DNA of 24,544 bases, taken from the NCBI GenBank assembly GCA_036501345.1, contig DASYAN010000563.1:1-24544 (forward strand), given 5' to 3'. The position numbers and the translations under genes were made by a program. The stretch comes from DASYAN01 sp036501345 (GTDB lineage Bacteria; Chloroflexota; Ktedonobacteria; Ktedonobacterales; Ktedonobacteraceae). The notes under the pieces are model-generated. The model saw nothing but the letters and a program-made list of their open reading frames with translations, was not told where the DNA came from and did no database searches. The stretch's first letter is position 1. Each line of letters begins with the position of its first letter. This document shows, piece by piece, positions 16,742-24,543 of the stretch.

Positions 16742-16771
16742 TAGACAACTTCGAGGCAAAAGTAGACAACT
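16742..16771. repeat. Tandem TAGACAACT motif, 21-bp period
   Basis: TAGACAACT occurs at 16742-16750 and 16763-16771, each preceded by an A-rich run. The spacer carries GAGGCAAAA. The reverse complement of the array at 17788-17820 also reads GAGGCAAAA followed by GGACA, so the two sets flank the BldC-like gene in opposite orientation. Confidence 0.6.
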
Positions 16772-16780
16772 GCCAGAAAT

Positions 16781-17434
16781 CTAGTGATCATTGTCAGAAT
16801 CAGTTGGTTGTAGGGCTGCTTCGATTAGTGCAGGAAGAATCTCATTAGTAATATTCTGTATCTGGTAGAGGCTCTCGATCCAGGGGATATCCTGATTGTT
16901 CGGACCGCGTATTTCGGCCAGCTGGAGTATACCTTCGTCTACAAGTGTGTGGAAATAGAGGAAGGCGCGAACAACATCTGCGACTGGGACATGCGACTTG
17001 CGTGTGATAGTGCCGTACTCACTGCCCAGTTCCATTGCCTCTTTCTTCAAATCATCCTGATCAGTGTTGCGACTAAGAGCACGCAAGAGCAGATTCAGCA
17101 AGCGCTGTCCCAACTGACGATAGCCATCGCGGGCAGTAATGTCAAAATGTTGGTACCAGGGGAAAGTATTTAGCGTTCCATCACTGAAGGCAAAGCGAAT
17201 ACGCCCCAGCACGCTTTGGATGAGTAAGAGAGCAGCTGGATCTTGTTTCGGCTCTGTCTCCTGCCGGAGGCGAGCCTCGACATCGGCGCGGCGAAAACGA
17301 CGATGGCCTCCACTGGTACGGCGCGAGGGAATTTCATTGCGGTCTGCCCACAGACGCACTGTTGCTGGATGCATACCAAGCAGGTCAGCAGCTTCACGCA
17401 AACTCAACCACTCTTCTCCTGATTGTGATGACAT
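16781..17434 (-). CDS. BldC/MerR-like HTH regulator with C-terminal helical domain
   Basis: A predicted cytoplasmic transcription regulator of 217 aa. Residues 9-56 form a winged HTH of the MerR/BldC/excisionase type: LSLREAADLLGMHPATVRLW, then the wing signature TSGGHRRFRRADVEARL (40-56), very close to that of Streptomyces BldC. Residues about 95-205 are helical and resemble the RsbRD-like domains seen in stress regulators (GSEYGTITRKSHVPVADVV, 138-156); that link is a judgement. No recombinase domain follows the HTH, so it is not an IS607-type resolvase. The ATG at 17432-17434 was chosen because a purine-rich GAGAGG lies 6 nt upstream; 17 more codons are open but lack such a site. Its 5' side faces an AT-rich direct-repeat array that may be its binding region. 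Confidence 0.8.
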   Translation of the reverse strand: MSSQSGEEWLSLREAADLLGMHPATVRLWADRNEIPSRRTSGGHRRFRRADVEARLRQETEPKQDPAALLLIQSVLGRIRFAFSDGTLNTFPWYQHFDITARDGYRQLGQRLLNLLLRALSRNTDQDDLKKEAMELGSEYGTITRKSHVPVADVVRAFLYFHTLVDEGILQLAEIRGPNNQDIPWIESLYQIQNITNEILPALIEAALQPTDSDNDH

Positions 17435-17555
17435 CCTCCCCCTCTCTCCTGAAGAGTTGTGTCTATGCAGACTTAAAACACTCAATCTGTAGGGTGATTA
17501 TATCATCATCCTGCAATGGCTGTACTTAGCCTGCTTGCCTCAGGGTAATGCACAG

Positions 17556-17820
17556 CTAAAATGCCTCTTTTTTTCTCTGTGAAAATCTTTTTTTTATGTT
17601 CTCCAAAATGTCCCTTTATACCTCTGTGAAAATGTCCCTTTTTTCTCCCTCAAATTGCCCATTTTATATATCCCAAAATATTTGATTTTTCACTCTAAAA
17701 ATAATTTATTTCGGAGATGAAACAAATAATTTATTTCACTTAAAATGTCTAATTGTCATGTCCTAAAAGTGTCCAATTTTTGTCTCCAAAATGTCCATTT
17801 TTTGCCTCAAAATGTCCATT
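17556..17820. repeat. AT-rich array of about 12 degenerate direct repeats, period near 23 bp
   Basis: Units read roughly CCAAAATGTCCATTTTTTGC. Anchoring on AAAATG or its closest match, copies begin near 17558, 17582, 17605, 17629, 17651, 17675, 17698, 17723, 17742, 17766, 17788 and 17809. Intervals are 19-25 bp, mean near 23. Copies at 17605, 17629, 17788 and 17809 are best conserved; those at 17675-17723 have drifted to AT-only sequence. Possible roles are a cooperative protein-binding array for the adjacent BldC-like regulator, iterons, or transposon-end repeats. Confidence 0.75.
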
Positions 17821-17921
17821 TTTCTGCTAGGAAAGAGCGCTCACATTGGGTATGCTTTAAGCAGTAGGTCGACAGTGGAAAGCCTTTCGAATTAGACATT
17901 CATGAAAGGGAATTCACTGCC

Positions 17922-18059
17922 ATGAATGAAAAGAAAGCTGCATTTTTAGAAGAGACGACCATGTGTCTGAGGCATTGCACAATCGATGAAAACGGCAAAG
18001 ACCGCTGCTTTTGGAGAAAGCCCAGCCCGCAAATTGCTTCAAAAGAGACACGCATATAA
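17922..18059 (+). CDS. Possible 45-aa Cys-containing small protein
   Basis: A short frame from ATG at 17922 to TAA at 18059. The product is polar and basic near the C-terminus, with Cys at positions 15, 19 and 29 (MCLRHC and RCFWRK). AAGGG lies 11 nt before the ATG, a weak match. A seven-codon frame from 17901 ends with a TGA overlapping this ATG, which could couple translation. No family is recognised and it could be chance. It precedes the XRE gene in the same direction by 69 nt. Confidence 0.3.
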   Translation: MNEKKAAFLEETTMCLRHCTIDENGKDRCFWRKPSPQIASKETRI

Positions 18060-18128
18060 GGATAGGAATCTATTGCATCTAGAGTGAAATGGGGGAGTCC
18101 CATTTCCAGAAAGGAAGAGGAACAAACG

Positions 18129-18644
18129 ATGAGATGGAACGAGCATTTAAGACATTTGCGTAATTCTCAGGGGTGGAGTCAAACCGCGCTTGGTAAAAAG
18201 CTTGGAACCAATACTCATACCATAAGTCGATGGGAGCGTGGTAATGCCTTTCCTAGTCCTTTTTATCGTGAGCGGCTTGCTCAAGTCTTTGAAAAAAGTC
18301 TTGAAGAACTAGGATTGGTTCCTGAGTTTGAAAGTTACAGCATCGAGCATGCACTAGCTCCTGAGTTTGAGAGTTACGGCATCAGGAATGTACTGGCTCC
18401 TGAGTTTGAGAGTAGTTACACTCAGCAAGCATGGCCCCCCCCAGATTTGGATCTGGAGCCCAATGAGGAGGACACCATTAGGGCGCTATTCACACAAAAG
18501 CACACTGAGCCTCTTTTGGAAGGACCAATCCCCCAAGTTGGCAAGGTATTCACCACTCCGTTCTGGCTAGGGTTTGCTCTTTCTGGTATTGTTAGCTTGA
18601 CGGCGGCGATAATAATCCACCATGGCAAAAGTCCCGTACTCTAA
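18129..18644 (+). CDS. XRE-family HTH protein with C-terminal membrane segment
   Basis: A 171-aa protein. Residues about 4-60 form an XRE/Cro-type HTH (LRNSQGWSQTALGKKLG, then ISRWERG). Three 13-residue tandem repeats follow (63-101), each containing PEFES. A hydrophobic segment at about 144-164 is a single membrane span with only a few residues after it. The protein therefore looks like a DNA-binding domain tethered to the inner face of the membrane. The ATG at 18129 has GGAAGAGG 8 nt upstream; the frame is open 15 codons farther but without a site. Its HTH resembles that of the convergent 18688-20376 protein (both have SRWE and an FxKxxEELGL tail), so the two probably share ancestry. Function unknown. 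Confidence 0.8.
   Translation: MRWNEHLRHLRNSQGWSQTALGKKLGTNTHTISRWERGNAFPSPFYRERLAQVFEKSLEELGLVPEFESYSIEHALAPEFESYGIRNVLAPEFESSYTQQAWPPPDLDLEPNEEDTIRALFTQKHTEPLLEGPIPQVGKVFTTPFWLGFALSGIVSLTAAIIIHHGKSPVL
18315..18431 (+). repeat. Three 39-bp tandem repeats coding 13 aa each
   Basis: Units at 18315-18353, 18354-18392 and 18393-18431. The core CCTGAGTTTGA is identical in all three. They encode LVPEFESYSIEHA, LAPEFESYGIRNV and LAPEFESSYTQQA between the HTH and the membrane segment. Confidence 0.9.
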
Positions 18645-18687
18645 GCTTAGGTCACAGACTTTATCACGCTCTTTTGCCCTAACGGTT

Positions 18688-20376
18688 CTAGAAGACTTGG
18701 ATATTCTTAAACCAGACATCTGTGGGATTATAATCGTCGTTGGCCATCGCTGCGACAATACCATCACTCGAGAGACTATTCTCGACTTTGGTGATGAATT
18801 GGCTGTTAATATAGAGATAGATGGTATGCTTCTGGGCTATAATGGTCAGTTGGTTGATCTGATTGTATCCTTGCCTGATTGCTGAATTAGAGCCAAAAGC
18901 AAGGGTGCTATCTGGATCTACTAGGTCAAAGGTTCCGAAAGTGCTATCTGCGATTGGGCGTATACGGATGCGGTACTGTGGACCATTTGTGGTATCCCAG
19001 CGGAAAATGAAGCCTGCTCCGTCACCATGAACGATGGTTATATCAGCCTGTATGGCGAAGTTGCTCACAAAGAGTCCTGGAATGATGTGCAACTGCCACG
19101 ACCTTGGTTGTGAGACTTGCAGATTGAAAGAAGAAAGTTTATAGAGCGGCTTTCTGCTAGTAATGGTTTTGTAGAGTTGCTCTGGCGTCTGGGTGATATT
19201 CGGATGGTGCTGATATTGGCTCCAGAGCTCATTTACAGTGTGATGTGTCAAACTGTCAAAGATGGCTGAAACAGTCTGCCCTTTTTGTAGAGCGTGATTG
19301 AGCTGATCGACGATATTGAGGGTCGTGTGCTGTTCTAGCCAGAGCAGGAAGCGAGCGGCTACCGGACCTCCTTGAAGATAGTTGTCTTGTGGTTGCACTT
19401 CATCTGGTAAGGACCAGTTGTCATCATCAGCTGGCCCATAGACACTGCGGGCATAGTCAGCCATGCCAGTGGCAAACCAACCAGGAACATTAGAGGGATA
19501 TTGCTCAACAACAAGCGTTAGTTCATGAGTAAGTAGTCCGATATCGGTGGGATGCTGCCGTATCCAATCAGCATTGATGTTGATGGTTGTGCCACTGGTC
19601 ACTGCGGGGGAAAGAATAGGCGATGAAAATGTCAGTGTTACGTTTGTGGGACTACTAGCAGGATTAAGGGCAAATCGGTTCACCAATTGTGGATAAACAG
19701 CATTGAAGGCTTGATGGAAACGTTGGGCTGCATCCTGCAAAGAGGGATCAGTGTTCTGGATGGTGAGTCCATAGGCAGGAGGGCTATAAATGGCTTCCGT
19801 GCTGGTGCTTGTGGGTGAAGGAGGTCTTAATGAAGGCGCTCTTAGATAGGTGCTGTGGAGTAAAGGTTGCAAAATGAATGCCAGGAGAACTGTGATGATC
19901 ATTGCCAGAGTTAGGAGTGTCTTTGGTGCTATGAGCGTGGAACGTGAAGAGAAGCGATTGAAAGGTTGAAAGGTTACCATCATGCTCATATGAGTCCAGA
20001 AGGATTGCTGCGAAAAGAGGTCATCCTCATCCTCATCAGCGTCCTCGAACTGGCTTACCTTTTCGTTCGGCTCGATAGTAGGATTGGCCAGGAGTGAGAT
20101 CTGTTCTTGGATATCTGGTAGAGTGGGTTGGCTGATAAGCAAAGTTTCTTCCTGTATTGGCTCATCCTCATCCTCATCGATATTCGCGAACAGCCCTAGC
20201 TCCTCTGCAGTCTTGCCAAAGAGGGCCAGCAATTTGTCAAGATAGTAGGGATGGGGTACGGCTTGCCCCTGCTCCCAGCGACTCACGGTTTTGATGCTGA
20301 CTCCCACGGCCTCAGCGACCTCAGTCTGGGACCATTCGCGCCGTTTGCGCTCAGCTTTCAACAGAGAAGGTTTCAT
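18688..20376 (-). CDS. XRE-HTH / membrane / BSP-peptidase-like / jelly-roll fusion
   Basis: A 562-aa protein with an unusual domain order. Residues 6-60 form an XRE-type HTH (REWSQTEVAEAVGVSIKTVS). An acidic linker with runs of DED (67-120) leads to a membrane span at about 153-174. The part beyond should face outside. Residues about 203-400 resemble the basic secretory protein peptidase family: INADWIRQHP, LLTHELTLVVEQY (281-293), PGWFATGMADYAR (298-310) and QGGPVAARFLLWLE (335-348). The family's HExxH zinc motif reads HELTL here: His284 and Glu285 remain but the second histidine is Leu288, so activity is doubtful. Residues about 415-562 look like a concanavalin/LamG-type beta-sandwich (FIFRWDTTNGPQYRIRI). 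I infer a one-component transmembrane regulator with a ligand-binding pseudo-peptidase sensor. The gene converges on the small XRE membrane protein and lies 132 nt downstream of the giant ORF. The ribosome site is weak. Confidence 0.8.
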   Translation of the reverse strand: MKPSLLKAERKRREWSQTEVAEAVGVSIKTVSRWEQGQAVPHPYYLDKLLALFGKTAEELGLFANIDEDEDEPIQEETLLISQPTLPDIQEQISLLANPTIEPNEKVSQFEDADEDEDDLFSQQSFWTHMSMMVTFQPFNRFSSRSTLIAPKTLLTLAMIITVLLAFILQPLLHSTYLRAPSLRPPSPTSTSTEAIYSPPAYGLTIQNTDPSLQDAAQRFHQAFNAVYPQLVNRFALNPASSPTNVTLTFSSPILSPAVTSGTTININADWIRQHPTDIGLLTHELTLVVEQYPSNVPGWFATGMADYARSVYGPADDDNWSLPDEVQPQDNYLQGGPVAARFLLWLEQHTTLNIVDQLNHALQKGQTVSAIFDSLTHHTVNELWSQYQHHPNITQTPEQLYKTITSRKPLYKLSSFNLQVSQPRSWQLHIIPGLFVSNFAIQADITIVHGDGAGFIFRWDTTNGPQYRIRIRPIADSTFGTFDLVDPDSTLAFGSNSAIRQGYNQINQLTIIAQKHTIYLYINSQFITKVENSLSSDGIVAAMANDDYNPTDVWFKNIQVF

Positions 20377-20505
20377 AGTGTCTTTTTTAATCCTCTATCA
20401 AGATACTATTTTCATCACTATTTTCTCCAGATTGGCAATCTCAGGTTGAGGAACGCTGTATTGGACGAGTATAATCTCCTCCTCTAACTTTGTCTCCACC
20501 CAGGT

Positions 20506-20520
20506 TTGCTAACTTAGCAA
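20506..20520. repeat. 15-bp inverted repeat over the giant ORF stop codon
   Basis: TTGCTAAGTTAGCAA is symmetrical about its central base and includes the stop codon of the giant gene. No T-run follows, so it is a weak terminator candidate at best. Confidence 0.35.
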
Positions 20521-23500
20521 TTGCTTGATCAATTTTCCGAATGCATCCTGGGCATCCTTCAGGCCCTTATTTGTACCATTGATACCCTGCTGAATCCACA
20601 GAAGCGCAAGCTTCTCACCCAAATCGCGGTAGAACCACTCTTTTTCTTTCTCATCCCATAGCTTTAACATTTCCAGTTTTTCTTGCTTGGCATAAAGCAA
20701 TTTGTATACTTCCATTTGACTTTTAGACGACTCACTTATCAGCTTCACCACTTCTTCTCGACATCTTTTTTGCATCACAGGATCGTCTATTGAGTCAATT
20801 ATGCGTTCCGTTGCATCAACGGCATACTTATAGACTTGTTCCACAGCCCTTCCCGCTTCCTGCGCCAATTCTGCCTCACTTTTATTGGTCCGCGTTTTGG
20901 GATCGAATTGGTTCTTGTCCTTGGTTGTGTCTACCTTGGCTTTCTGATCTGTCTCAGGCTCGGACCAAGGCAAGGGGGTTTCAACGATGTCGATGTCTTC
21001 TATGAACCACTTGGCCTCATCTGAGGTCGTTTCTAGGTCGAGGGCTTGTTCGGCAAGGTTTAAATTGCCATATCTGGATCTTTGCATCCATAGTGCCACA
21101 GGTATAGACTTCTGTAATACTTCAGGCAGATGTTCTGCATTCGCTTCAGCTAGTCCATTGAGTAAGTACGTCGTCCATGCATATTCATCAGCTTGCCTTA
21201 AGTCGCGGATACTGCTATCTTCTGTGATCAGAGGACGATTGCCTGGCTTCAAATTTCGTATATAATCGCTTGCTCCTATAACTCCATCTTTGCTAAGGAT
21301 TTCGCCACGGTTGATGGCCTCTAGTGCCCGCTCAAAATTCCACTGATTGGCATAATAGGGATCGATATTCGCGTCCGTCATGAACAGTGTTTCGATGTTT
21401 GCGACATAGGATTCGACATTTTGTCGTTCTGTTTGGTTAACAAAGTCTTGTTTATTTTTATAGAGGTTATACTCTTGCAGAAGCTCTAATCCATTAGGTT
21501 TAGCGTTCTTTACCGCGGATGCTGGGCCTTGTTTGGGATCTTCGAGGAGCGGGAAAGACACGGTTTTGTCTAAGTGATTGGCGGCACGGATCTCGTTAAG
21601 AAGCCAGAGCTTCTTTTGGCTACTCGTATGCTTTTCTATACGGTATATATCGGGTCTAGCGCGAGACTTCCACACGTATTCGGCAGAGAGTGGATTTTTT
21701 TTATGAATAGTTTGTATGAGCTCTTTGACCTTACTCTCATAGCTCTGTCTTGCCAGAAGCATGTCTGCTGTACCCTCAAGGGAAGTCGCCACCCATCTGG
21801 GAGTCCGAGTATCTTTTTGAGCCTTTTTCTTTTTTCTTAATTTCTCAAGATCCAGCCTGTTTTTTGGTGGTTTCTGGAGTTCATCCTGGATCACACTCGA
21901 TTGATAGGACATTATTCCCTCAGTACTTTTTATAGAAGTAAGAGCCGTATCTATTTTCTTCTCGCTATAGGATCTAATAGACTGCTTGAGCCATTCGATA
22001 CCCGTTTCTTGATGCTCTCTTTGCTTCTTTTTCAAAGAGCTTATAAAATCCGAGAGCCTTGGATCAAAGGCGTCATATGAACCAGCAGCCAGTAAATTGA
22101 GCTCGAATAACTTTCCCGGTCCTTTGAATCGGAGTGTGAGGCCATTCTCTTCATCCCATCTGGTTTCGGTCCAGTCAAAATCATCTAGTGAGAACTCCAG
22201 GCCATTGGGAAAACTGAGCACGTGTCTATCCAGATCAATCTTCCACATATGCTGCTTCTGTTTATCACTCCAGCCTTCTCCCTGTCTCCGTGCAAGTGCT
22301 TGCGCATGATCTATAAGCGGGTCGGGCATTACCTGGGTCTCAAAGCTAACTAGTGTTTCTACCGGATAATTTTGATTGTTATGGTTCTCTTTAATCCTAA
22401 TCGTTCCAGCTTTTTCCATATCAATTGTTTTTATTGTTGTATATTCTGCAGCTGTCCACGTTGGGCCAGTCAGAGCATGCAGTGCTGCTGGTTTTGCAGT
22501 TCTGCCATCTTGCTTTTTCAGATCGATGATCGTAAGCGTAGCTTGCCTTCTCCCTCCGGCTGCAAAAGTATCGCCGGGGACTTCCAAGGTGTATTCATAA
22601 TCTGCTGACCTAAAGTAGCGTCTCTCGAGTCGCTTCGTATCGATTGGCTCTACGCTCAACTTCCCCGCTTCACGAGTGACGGTCTCTATCTCGATCTTGA
22701 CAATATCTGGCCTGTATTCAGCACGAGTTTGACCTGTACGGACGGTAGCGTAATCAGGACGACCCCAACCATTAATTTCTCTTACCCACATCCAGACAGC
22801 TTGGTCACCCAAGGTGAACTTTCCTGCCTTTGGATCAATGAAGAGGTGACCTTTTGAGCGATTTTTCAGTCCTTCGTCATCTTGATCTGCGAGGTTATTT
22901 TTGATCTCCTGAAGAGACTTTATGGCCTTATTAGCATCGTCTGCGATATCTCGTTCCATGTGGATGGCATTGCGCTTTAGTACTGGTGCAGCATTCTCTT
23001 CGAGAGGACGAACGGCTTGCAAAGCCCGATTAAAACGCCTTATTTGAGTTATAAAATCTCTCGTATAATTTGCTTCGTCCCATTGATGCCTTAATATAGT
23101 GGCAGGTGCTGCGGCAGGTCCTCCTCCCTTAATAGTGCTTGCAAGTGTGTGACAAACTTCAGCCCTAGCCTTTGCTAGCTCAATTAAGCCGCGCCTTGCT
23201 GGACGAGTTGCTGTAGCTGCTGTGCCTTTTAGAATATCCACAAGCTTTTTTTGTCGATTTACAAGATTTTGTAGATGAGGTGGATCTTGATTAGCCAGAT
23301 TTGTAATAGCTGTTTCAGTGAAATTCTCGCTTGTTAAAGCTGCTGACTCGTTTCGTAATTCATTGATTATATTGCCTAGTACTGTTTGCTCTCCTGTTGT
23401 AGCTTGTAAATCAAAAGCTATAGCACTATTTTTTGCTATTTCAGCTTTTTCTATCTCACCTGCAAGCCGCTGAAGATCATTTAATTGTCCAGGAGTAAGC

Positions 23501-24345
23501 GCAGCCCCACCAGCAGCTGTCGTAATGTTTTGCATTTCTCCAATCTTATTCTCTATATCTGTAAATGTAGATTGTATATTTTTTTCATTTAAATTGATTA
23601 AACGAGCATTTTCAGCTACTTTTTTTTCCATTTTTCCAATACTCTTAGAAAATTTTGCTACCTTCTTGGCCGCTTCATCGCTTATTGCAGAGTTATTATA
23701 TGCTTTATCTATTCTTGATCGTGTTTCAGCTTGTTCTGCTCGTGTTTCAGCTTGTTCTGCCCGTGTTCTCGCTAGTCTTGCCCGTGCTCTAGCCCGCCTA
23801 GCCTCTAAACCTAAATTTGCAATATTTGTAGTGTCTGTAGCTGATGTGGCTCCTATTATGATTCTCTCTGCAATATCTCTATATGTGGTATCTTCAATTG
23901 GGGTTGCTCTTTCTCTGTTTTGAACATCTGTAGTTCGTGTGCCAGCTTCAGTAGCTCTTACTATAGATTCTGTGAAGATTTGATTAACGGTATTTTCTCG
24001 TGTTATTGCATTAAGTCTTGCATCACGTCTTTTTTGAATTTCGCTACGGTATGCATTGATTTTTGCTTCGGTTTCTTGCCAATGTTTTTCAACATGTGCG
24101 AGTACATTTTCAAGTTCTGTAACTTGTTTGTCGGCTTTCTTAGCATATCCTTCTATATTGCCTGCTTTCAAGTAACGCTTTGCGATTGTTGCGTATCCTA
24201 TGTCATTAGGCAAGTTCCCTATATATGTAGAATGATCTTCGGCTTCTTGGCGCCGTTTGTCAGTGAGCCCAGATTGGAATTGGGCCAGCTCGGCCTGTCT
24301 TTTACATTCCGTTGCAGCTCTGTACATATCTGCTCTATCTCGCAT
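20509..24345 (-). CDS. Giant unrecognised coiled-coil/mixed protein, possibly 5'-truncated
   Basis: A 1278-aa soluble protein that I cannot assign. Residues 1-490 are strongly helical and charged, with heptad-like runs and a tandem RAEQAET repeat near 195-208. About 500-760 is beta-rich (FTLGDQAVWMWVREINGWG; NGLEFSLDDFDWTETRW; LTLRFKGPGKLFELNLL). About 760-1278 is helical again, with Lys-rich and Trp/Leu-rich stretches. No membrane span, signal peptide, Walker A or HExxH was seen, and there are only three cysteines. The 5' third is richer in A+T than the rest. The ATG at 24343-24345 has no ribosome site, and the frame is open for 26 more codons (to 24423) that look like the same protein but contain no ATG, GTG or TTG. 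The true N-terminus may be lost or may use an unusual start. The XRE/pseudo-peptidase gene follows on the same strand. Confidence 0.75.
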   Translation of the reverse strand: MRDRADMYRAATECKRQAELAQFQSGLTDKRRQEAEDHSTYIGNLPNDIGYATIAKRYLKAGNIEGYAKKADKQVTELENVLAHVEKHWQETEAKINAYRSEIQKRRDARLNAITRENTVNQIFTESIVRATEAGTRTTDVQNRERATPIEDTTYRDIAERIIIGATSATDTTNIANLGLEARRARARARLARTRAEQAETRAEQAETRSRIDKAYNNSAISDEAAKKVAKFSKSIGKMEKKVAENARLINLNEKNIQSTFTDIENKIGEMQNITTAAGGAALTPGQLNDLQRLAGEIEKAEIAKNSAIAFDLQATTGEQTVLGNIINELRNESAALTSENFTETAITNLANQDPPHLQNLVNRQKKLVDILKGTAATATRPARRGLIELAKARAEVCHTLASTIKGGGPAAAPATILRHQWDEANYTRDFITQIRRFNRALQAVRPLEENAAPVLKRNAIHMERDIADDANKAIKSLQEIKNNLADQDDEGLKNRSKGHLFIDPKAGKFTLGDQAVWMWVREINGWGRPDYATVRTGQTRAEYRPDIVKIEIETVTREAGKLSVEPIDTKRLERRYFRSADYEYTLEVPGDTFAAGGRRQATLTIIDLKKQDGRTAKPAALHALTGPTWTAAEYTTIKTIDMEKAGTIRIKENHNNQNYPVETLVSFETQVMPDPLIDHAQALARRQGEGWSDKQKQHMWKIDLDRHVLSFPNGLEFSLDDFDWTETRWDEENGLTLRFKGPGKLFELNLLAAGSYDAFDPRLSDFISSLKKKQREHQETGIEWLKQSIRSYSEKKIDTALTSIKSTEGIMSYQSSVIQDELQKPPKNRLDLEKLRKKKKAQKDTRTPRWVATSLEGTADMLLARQSYESKVKELIQTIHKKNPLSAEYVWKSRARPDIYRIEKHTSSQKKLWLLNEIRAANHLDKTVSFPLLEDPKQGPASAVKNAKPNGLELLQEYNLYKNKQDFVNQTERQNVESYVANIETLFMTDANIDPYYANQWNFERALEAINRGEILSKDGVIGASDYIRNLKPGNRPLITEDSSIRDLRQADEYAWTTYLLNGLAEANAEHLPEVLQKSIPVALWMQRSRYGNLNLAEQALDLETTSDEAKWFIEDIDIVETPLPWSEPETDQKAKVDTTKDKNQFDPKTRTNKSEAELAQEAGRAVEQVYKYAVDATERIIDSIDDPVMQKRCREEVVKLISESSKSQMEVYKLLYAKQEKLEMLKLWDEKEKEWFYRDLGEKLALLWIQQGINGTNKGLKDAQDAFGKLIKQLLS
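23720..23782 (-). repeat. 21-bp tandem repeats in the giant ORF
   Basis: Two near-identical 21-bp units (23720-23740, 23741-23761) and a third diverged one (23762-23782) encode seven residues each. The two clear copies give RAEQAET, a heptad fitting a coiled coil. Confidence 0.8.
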
Positions 24346-24423
24346 TTTTACTTTTAAGGTATCAATGAAATGCTGTGCTTCTTTAAATTCTGGTTTATCA
24401 ATTATTTTCCACCTGTGAAATAG

Positions 24424-24543
24424 CTAGCCACAAGAGTCTGCTTCAGGCAGCGAGATTGTCAGGAGTAGCAGAGAGCTGAAAGCTGATATCATGGTGTCGT
24501 AACCAATGACGGTCTTGGGAATTGCGACGAACAGCCGCCAAGG
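24424..24543 (-). CDS. Possible 3' end of an upstream gene, perhaps a transposase (partial)
   Basis: A minus-strand frame enters from beyond the right edge and stays open for 39 codons to a TAG at 24424-24426. It contains VAIPKTVIGYDTMISAFSSL and ends in a short polar tail. About 60 percent of its third positions are G or C, more than in a competing frame that ends at 24443. The IPKTxxGY pattern and position suggest a DDE transposase C-terminus, but I cannot confirm this. It is in the same frame as the giant ORF, separated only by the TAG. Confidence 0.3.
   Translation of the reverse strand, partial: PWRLFVAIPKTVIGYDTMISAFSSLLLLTISLPEADSCG

Larger units (their letters stand above)
16472..16780. 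other. Intergenic region upstream of the second PBP
   Basis: About 310 nt. It carries two 29-nt repeat copies (16582-16610 and 16625-16653) and the TAGACAACT pair (16742-16771). An AT-only inverted repeat, TTTTTTC and GAAAAAA around TAGG, lies at about 16725-16742 after the stop of the BldC-like gene and may act as a weak terminator. No coding frame is convincing. Confidence 0.45.
17435..18128. other. AT-rich intergenic region with repeat array and possible small ORF
   Basis: Nearly 700 nt between divergent regulator genes. Left: promoter zone of the BldC-like gene. Middle: the direct-repeat array 17556-17820, much richer in A+T than its surroundings. Right: a possible 45-aa ORF (17922-18059) and the leader of the XRE gene. 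Confidence 0.55.

Noticed and set aside
16781..17434. IS607-type serine recombinase or excisionase
   Set aside because: The HTH is similar, but no resolvase catalytic domain follows; the C-terminal part is a helical domain of a different kind.
17556..17820. CRISPR array
   Set aside because: The whole unit is degenerate and AT-rich, without conserved repeats alternating with unique spacers of constant length, and no cas gene is nearby.
20509..24345. Anti-phage or toxin system for the giant ORF
   Set aside because: I saw no nuclease, ATPase, NAD-hydrolase or pore-forming motif and no partner gene typical of such systems, so a defence role would be invention.
23525..24357. Two plus-strand Cys/Phe-rich ORFs of 132 and 145 aa
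   Set aside because: They lie antisense to the giant gene; the Phe/Ser/Cys-rich content is what antisense reading of Lys/Glu-rich coding DNA gives.
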